Of a stretch of 64,000 bases of DNA, positions 60,028 to 64,000 are shown piece by piece; the first letter of the stretch is position 1; every line of letters starts with the position of its first letter. The stretch spans positions 1,054,001 to 1,118,000 of the forward strand of contig CAVXDY010000003.1 of NCBI GenBank assembly GCA_963760715.1, written 5' to 3'. Origin of the DNA: CAVXDY01 sp963760715 (lineage in GTDB: Bacteria; Actinomycetota; Thermoleophilia; Miltoncostaeales; Miltoncostaeaceae). The notes beneath the pieces were generated by a model. The model ran no database searches. It was not told where the DNA came from and saw nothing but the letters and a program-made list of their open reading frames with translations. The translations under genes were made by a program, and so were the position numbers.

Positions 60028-61055
60028 AGGTGCTGGTCACCGGAGGGTCCGGCTTCATCGGGTCGCACGTCGTGGACCGCCTCCTCGCGCACGGCCACGA
60101 CCCGCGGGTGTACGACCTCGTCACGTCCTCGCATCACGACCCGCACGCGGTGGAGCAGGTGAAGGGGGACCTCGTCGACCAGGAGTCCCTGCGGTCCGCG
60201 ATCCGCGGCTGCGACGCCGTCGTCCACTGCGCGGCGGTCTCGGATGTGAACAAGGTCCTCCTCGACCCCGCGCTCGCCGAGATGGTGAACGCGGGCGGCA
60301 CCCGGGCGGTGCTCGAGGCCGCCCGCCTCGAGGACGTGGCGAGGATCGTCTACGCGAGCACGATCTGGGTCTACGGCGACTCCAACGGCCACGGCCCGCT
60401 CAACGAGGAGGAGCCCCTGCCGCTCCCCGGCCACCTGTACACGGCGACCAAGCTCGCGGGCGAGATGTACTGCTCCTCCTACGGCGCCCTCTACGGCATG
60501 GAGACCACGATCGCGCGCTTCGGAATCCCCTACGGACCGCGCGCGCGTCCGACCACCGTCCTGGCCGCCTTCGTGGCGCGCGCGCTGGCGGCCGAGCCGA
60601 TCACGATCGCCGGCGACGGCACCCAGTCGCGCCGCTTCGTCTACGTCGAGGACCTCGCCGAGGGCGTGGTGGCGACCCTGGATCCGATGGCCGCCGGCCG
60701 CGTCTACAACCTCGTCGGCTCGACGAGCACGACGGTGCGCGAGATCGCCGAGACGGTTGCGCGCGCCGTTGCTCCCGTGCCGATCGTCCACACGCGGAAA
60801 CGGCCCGGGGACATTCAGGGCGCCGAGGTCTCCGGCGAGCGCGCCCGGCGCGAGCTCGGATGGGAGGCGACGACTCCGTTCGGCGAGGGTGTCGCGCGCT
60901 ACGTTGACTGGGTCATGCACGGCAACGGCAAACGGGCTCAGCCCGAGGTCGGCTCCGGCGTGACCGCGACGAGCGGCTCACCGGAGGCCAGCGCGGCATC
61001 GAGGATCGACGGCAGCGCTGCGGTCATCCCCCGCCAGCAACCGGGCGCGCTGTAG
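60024..61055 (+). CDS. NAD-dependent sugar-nucleotide epimerase/dehydratase
   Basis: 343 residues of the extended SDR family: 'VTGGSGFIGSHVV' (GxxGxxG at residues 7-13), 'VVHCAAVSDV' and the catalytic Tyr-Lys 'LYTATKLAGEMY'; 'GDGTQSRRFVYVEDLA' is the usual substrate/NAD region. The last 35-40 residues ('PEVGSGVTATSGSPEA...') are not SDR-like and lie antisense to the end of the deacetylase gene, a 118-bp convergent overlap. The functional end is probably near residue 305. Confidence 0.87.
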   Translation: MKVLVTGGSGFIGSHVVDRLLAHGHDPRVYDLVTSSHHDPHAVEQVKGDLVDQESLRSAIRGCDAVVHCAAVSDVNKVLLDPALAEMVNAGGTRAVLEAARLEDVARIVYASTIWVYGDSNGHGPLNEEEPLPLPGHLYTATKLAGEMYCSSYGALYGMETTIARFGIPYGPRARPTTVLAAFVARALAAEPITIAGDGTQSRRFVYVEDLAEGVVATLDPMAAGRVYNLVGSTSTTVREIAETVARAVAPVPIVHTRKRPGDIQGAEVSGERARRELGWEATTPFGEGVARYVDWVMHGNGKRAQPEVGSGVTATSGSPEASAASRIDGSAAVIPRQQPGAL

Positions 61056-61666
61056 TCGTCGGCATCGTGGAGAAGGATGATGTCGCCGGAGACGAGGCTC
61101 GAGGAGGCACGCCGGGCGATCGCCTCCGGCCGGTCGTGTGCCCCCCAGTCCCGACCCCAACGCGACCAGAGCGTCGGCTCCCACCCGCGGCGCCGGCAGA
61201 GCCGCAGTCCTCCCATGCTGAACACGCCGTAGGGCGGCCTGTAGCACGACGGTGAGCACCCGGTCGCGTCTTCGATGGAGGCGGTGGCGCGGTCGAGGTC
61301 GTCCTCCAGCGCCCGGGGAGTGCGCCGAAGCAGAAGCGTGTGGCGGTGGCCGTGGAGCGCGACCTCGTGGCCGGCGGCCACGATCTCGGCGGCGATGGAG
61401 GGGTGGCGATCGACCTGCTCACCGATGAGGAAGAAGGTCGCGACGACGCCGCGTCGCGCCAGGTGCTCGAGAACGGCGGGCGTGCCCAGCCGGTGGGGTC
61501 CGTCGTCGAAGGTGATGGCGATGCCCGGCCGTCCGAGGCGACGCCGGATCGCGAACACCGCGGCGACGGCGGGGATCGACGGGGCGGGCGCCGGCGCGCA
61601 CCAGCCCACGGCAGCGAGCCCCAATGCCGCTCCGCCGATCGCCCCGAGCGTCCTCGTCCTCGTCAC
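60938..61666 (-). CDS. Polysaccharide deacetylase (NodB family)
   Basis: 242 residues. An N-terminal membrane anchor ('LGAIGGAALGLAAVGWCAPA') precedes the NodB domain: 'IAITFDDGPH' (metal-binding Asp-Asp), 'ALHGHRHT' (His-x-His), 'YRPPYGVF' and 'IILLHDADDYS'. It removes acetyl groups from an envelope polysaccharide or glycolipid. GTG 61666 is coupled to the stop of the glycosyltransferase gene by GTGA. The longer frame up to 62893 is a shadow of that glycosyltransferase. Confidence 0.9.
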   Translation of the reverse strand: MTRTRTLGAIGGAALGLAAVGWCAPAPAPSIPAVAAVFAIRRRLGRPGIAITFDDGPHRLGTPAVLEHLARRGVVATFFLIGEQVDRHPSIAAEIVAAGHEVALHGHRHTLLLRRTPRALEDDLDRATASIEDATGCSPSCYRPPYGVFSMGGLRLCRRRGWEPTLWSRWGRDWGAHDRPEAIARRASSSLVSGDIILLHDADDYSAPGCWRGMTAALPSILDAALASGEPLVAVTPEPTSG

Positions 61667-62763
61667 CGCGCCACTCCGGCGCGGGCCAGAACGATCGACG
61701 CGGCCGACGGCAGCGCGGCGAAGTCGAATGGGACGACCCGCGGGGACTCCAGCGTCCGGCGCAGCGCCGCCGCCAGCTCTGCGTCGGAGTCGGCCACCTC
61801 GGCCAGCCCGAAGCGGCGGAAGGCCTCGTTGTTCAGACGGACGTGGCCGCGACCCCACCCGAACGAGATGGCCGGGCAGCCGCGCATCTGGGCTTCGAGC
61901 ATGGTGAGCCCCGCCGAGGAGTGCACGAGCGCGTCGCCGGCCGCGAGCCAGTCCGACATCCGCTCCGTGAAGCCCTCGACGCGCACGCGCGGCTCCGCGG
62001 AGTACCTCTGTCGCGCGCTCTGGCGGAGGGCCTCGTTCCTTCCGCACAGGCAGGCCACCACATCGATCCCCGGGAGGCCGAGCGAGACATCGATCGCCTC
62101 GGTGATCCTCCCGACGCCCCAGCCGCCTCCGGAGACGACCACGATCCTGCCATCGCGAGGCAGGCCGAGCGTCGCCCGGGCCGCGTCGCGGCCGCGCGGC
62201 TCGAGGAAATCGGGGCTGGTGAAGCCGTGCACGCGGTGCACCTCCGCCGTGGGGCCGGCGATCGCCCGGACCTCCGCGATCGACTCCGCATGAGTCACGA
62301 GGTGAAGGTCCGCGCCCGGTGTCGCCCAGTACCAGAGGGCGGCGAGGTCCGTGACGCCCGCGACGACGGGCACGCCGAGCCGCCCGCTCGCCCGCAGGCG
62401 CCCGAGCACATCGGTGGTCTGGGGAAACATCGAGACGACGACGTCCGGCCGGTGCGACGCCACCAGACGCAGCAGCCCCTTCGACCCCAATCGCGCGAGG
62501 CAGGCCTGCGAGAACCGGCGTGTGACACCGATGCGCGCACAGAACGTGTAGCCGAGATCCCATATCCACTGGCCATGGAAGAACAGGAAGCGCGAGGCCT
62601 CCGCGCTGGCGGCGCGCACGGTGCGTCCCATGACGGCGAGCCCGTCCTCGACCACGACGTCCACCCCGGGGCACTCCTCCCGCAGCTGGGCCGACAGCGT
62701 CCGCGTGGGTGCGTCGTGCCCCTCGCCGATGCCCGCGGTCAAGATGAGGATTCGAGGCGACAC
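61663..62763 (-). CDS. MGDG-synthase-like / GT28-type glycosyltransferase
   Basis: 366 residues of the GT-B fold. The N-terminus 'ILILTAGIGEGHDAPTRTLSAQL' (in part) is the MGDG-synthase start motif for lipid acceptors. 'VVSMFPQTTDVLGRL' and the nucleotide-sugar site 'VVVSGGGWGVGRI', 'HSSAGLTMLEAQMRGCPAISF' (in part) follow. It probably transfers a sugar to diacylglycerol or a similar lipid. It is coupled to the deacetylase gene and divergent, by 68 bp, from a GAP-like membrane protein gene. With the amino-sugar genes it forms a glycolipid cluster. Confidence 0.85.
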   Translation of the reverse strand: MSPRILILTAGIGEGHDAPTRTLSAQLREECPGVDVVVEDGLAVMGRTVRAASAEASRFLFFHGQWIWDLGYTFCARIGVTRRFSQACLARLGSKGLLRLVASHRPDVVVSMFPQTTDVLGRLRASGRLGVPVVAGVTDLAALWYWATPGADLHLVTHAESIAEVRAIAGPTAEVHRVHGFTSPDFLEPRGRDAARATLGLPRDGRIVVVSGGGWGVGRITEAIDVSLGLPGIDVVACLCGRNEALRQSARQRYSAEPRVRVEGFTERMSDWLAAGDALVHSSAGLTMLEAQMRGCPAISFGWGRGHVRLNNEAFRRFGLAEVADSDAELAAALRRTLESPRVVPFDFAALPSAASIVLARAGVAR

Positions 62764-62831
62764 GGCCGCGAGGATATGACACCGAATCGGAGGCCGAGCC
62801 CGTCGAGCGGCCCCTCGGGATCGACCACGAC

Positions 62832-63500
62832 GTGATCGGTCTCCTCGTCCTCGTCGTCTCGATCGCCGTGGTCGATTCGCTCAATCCCGCCACGATCGCG
62901 CCGGCGCTCGTCCTCGCGGGTACCCCTCGCCCGGCGAGGGGGGTTCTCGGCTTCGCCGCCGGCTATTTCGCGGTGAGCGTGGTCGGGGGGCTCGTCGCGC
63001 TCGGGCTCGGGCACAGCGTCGTCGATCTCGTCCCACACCCACGCCCGGGGGTCCTGCACGGGATCGAGCTCGTGCTGGGCCTGGCGGCATTGGTTGCCGC
63101 CGGCATCCTGTGGCGCGGGCGCCACGCGATCGGCGCCCGATTCGCGCGGATGGAGCCTCGCGCGCATCAGCTCAGTCCGCTGGCGGGTGGGACGCTGGCG
63201 CTGATCGAGCTGCCGACGGCCCTTCCGTTCTTTGCCGCGATCGCGGCCCTCTCGGCCTCAGGTGAGCCCCTGACCGTTCAGATCGGGCTCGTCGTGCTCT
63301 TCCAGGTGCTCTTCCTGCTGCCCGTCCTCGCGATCGCGATCGGGTGCGCCCTCGCCCCTCGGCGCCCCGGGGACCGGCTCTCCAGGATCCACCAACTCGT
63401 GGTCCGGCATGCGGGCTCCATGGTGGCCTGCCTGGTCCTCGCGGCCGGGATTGCGCTCGTCGTGCTCGGGGTCGCGGGCCTCGCGGCGCCATCCCACTGA
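62832..63500 (+). CDS. GAP/Sap-type six-TM membrane protein
   Basis: 222 residues with about six hydrophobic helices. 'VVSIAVVDSLNPATIAPALVLAG' (in part) near the N-terminus and 'GGTLALIELPTALPFFAAIAAL' in the second half are typical of the GAP/Sap (LysE-related) superfamily, some members of which export glycolipids or peptidolipids. GTG 62832. Placement beside a glycolipid synthase suggests lipid export, which is inference. Confidence 0.78.
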   Translation: MIGLLVLVVSIAVVDSLNPATIAPALVLAGTPRPARGVLGFAAGYFAVSVVGGLVALGLGHSVVDLVPHPRPGVLHGIELVLGLAALVAAGILWRGRHAIGARFARMEPRAHQLSPLAGGTLALIELPTALPFFAAIAALSASGEPLTVQIGLVVLFQVLFLLPVLAIAIGCALAPRRPGDRLSRIHQLVVRHAGSMVACLVLAAGIALVVLGVAGLAAPSH

Positions 63501-63534
63501 GGGGATCGGGAGCCGGGCCTGGGCGAGGAACGAA

Positions 63535-63623
63535 CGGAGAGGGAGGGATTTGAACCCTCGAGGCGAGAGATCCCGCCTACGCGATTTCCAGTCGCGCTCC
63601 TTAGGCCGCTCGGACACCTCTCC
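63535..63623 (-). tRNA. tRNA-Ser (GGA)
   Basis: Acceptor GGAGAGG/CCTCTCC, anticodon stem CGCGA/TCGCG with loop CTGGAAA (anticodon GGA), a long variable arm typical of class II tRNAs, T-arm GAGGG-TTCAAAT-CCCTC and discriminator G. No CCA encoded. Confidence 0.95.
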
Positions 63624-63690
63624 CGGTCGGCGATCGTAGCGTACGACCGGCGGCCGAAGGGCCCTCGGCACCCCTGCTAGCCTGGCCCGC

Positions 63691-63779
63691 GGAGGGGTGG
63701 CAGAGCGGTCGAATGCGGCGGTCTCGAAAACCGTTTCGGGGGTTCACCTCCGACGGGGGTTCAAATCCCCCCCCCTCCG
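63691..63779 (+). tRNA. tRNA-Ser (CGA)
   Basis: Acceptor GGAGGGG/CCCCTCC, anticodon stem GCGGT/ACCGT with loop CTCGAAA (anticodon CGA), long variable arm, T-arm GGGGG-TTCAAAT-CCCCC and discriminator G. No CCA encoded. It is divergent from the other tRNA-Ser, 67 bp away. Confidence 0.95.
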
Positions 63780-63821
63780 TTCCCTACCCCTGCGAGTGGC
63801 GGGTGGATGTCCCGGATCGAT

Positions 63822-64000
63822 TCATTCGGCGGCGGCGTGCGCGAGCGCCGAGGGCGTCTGGCAGCCGACGATCGCCGGGGCCTCGTGGACGAGCTCGTCG
63901 TTCTCGAGCGCCTCCACCATGAACAGGGCGAAGTCCACGCGGCGCGTGATGTTGCTCTCGAGGATGGGGTCGCCCACGTGCCGGCTCCACACGGGCAGGC
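63822..64000 (-). CDS. NAD(P)-binding oxidoreductase, C-terminal end only
   Basis: The − strand frame enters at the right edge and ends 'DPILESNITRRVDFALFMVEAL' (in part) ... 'APAIVGCQTPSALAHAAAE'. The 'ITR-VDFA-FMVEAL' and 'PAIVG(C/R)QTPSALAHA' ends are characteristic of NmrA-like/SDR NAD(P)-binding proteins. Only about 59 residues are present, and the start lies beyond the window. Confidence 0.75.
   Translation of the reverse strand, partial: LPVWSRHVGDPILESNITRRVDFALFMVEALENDELVHEAPAIVGCQTPSALAHAAAE

Noticed and set aside
61664..62893. N-terminal part of a 651-codon frame upstream of the deacetylase
   Set aside because: It overlaps the MGDG-like glycosyltransferase on the same strand in another frame and lacks any domain; only the NodB end is real.

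Overview
The window is very GC-rich, with G or C at most third codon positions, GTG starts common and genes packed with 4-10 bp overlaps. Several genes point to a high-GC actinobacterium: zinc-ribbon/adenylate-cyclase/AAA regulators, ECF sigma with a membrane anti-sigma, STAND-WD40 proteins and tRNAs lacking an encoded CCA. A deep class such as Thermoleophilia is my guess, not something the sequence proves.

Layout. (1) 1-13.5 kb, all + strand: a dense conflict/signalling island. It holds the end of a WD40 protein, a broken small gene, an APH-type kinase next to a HopA1-type protein (the pair that makes Ser/Thr eliminations in thioamitide and class V lanthipeptide pathways), a zincin-like protein, a SIR2 protein, an nSTAND-TM-WD40 ATPase and an alpha/beta-hydrolase fused to a CHAT caspase-like protease. 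(2) 13.5-19.8 kb: a HEPN/MNT toxin-antitoxin-like pair, ECF sigma plus anti-sigma, a cupredoxin lipoprotein and a large cyclase-AAA-TPR regulator. (3) 19.8-26.8 kb: envelope and polyprenol genes (GT87-like, UppP, UPF0104-like, DedA) around a two-component system whose kinase is frameshifted. (4) 26.8-45.2 kb: a second accessory region. It has two propeller proteins, a two-repeat protein, a metzincin, an animal-type heme peroxidase divergent from an atypical P450, a frameshifted partner and a DyP-catalase fusion; this set resembles lipid-hydroperoxide (oxylipin) chemistry. It ends with twin small membrane proteins, a subtilase and an alpha/beta hydrolase. (5) 45.3-49.4 kb: phosphate transport (Pit plus PhoU-like), a hydrolase pseudogene and a secreted repeat protein. 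(6) 49.4-52.1 kb: a 2.6 kb segment bounded by a 50-bp direct repeat of the tRNA-Val 3' half, carrying a MarR regulator and two palindromic operator candidates. (7) 52.1-64 kb: CopA/CsoR, a SnoaL-like protein, a subtilase-VWA protein, a sugar-nucleotide/glycolipid cluster, a GAP-like membrane protein, two divergent tRNA-Ser genes and the end of an NAD(P)-binding oxidoreductase.

The strongest candidates for something new are the kinase/HopA1 plus SIR2/STAND/CHAT island and the peroxidase/P450/DyP-catalase cluster. At least six genes or remnants are broken by single-base indels, mostly beside short G runs. This may reflect sequencing error rather than biology and affects how the broken genes should be read.
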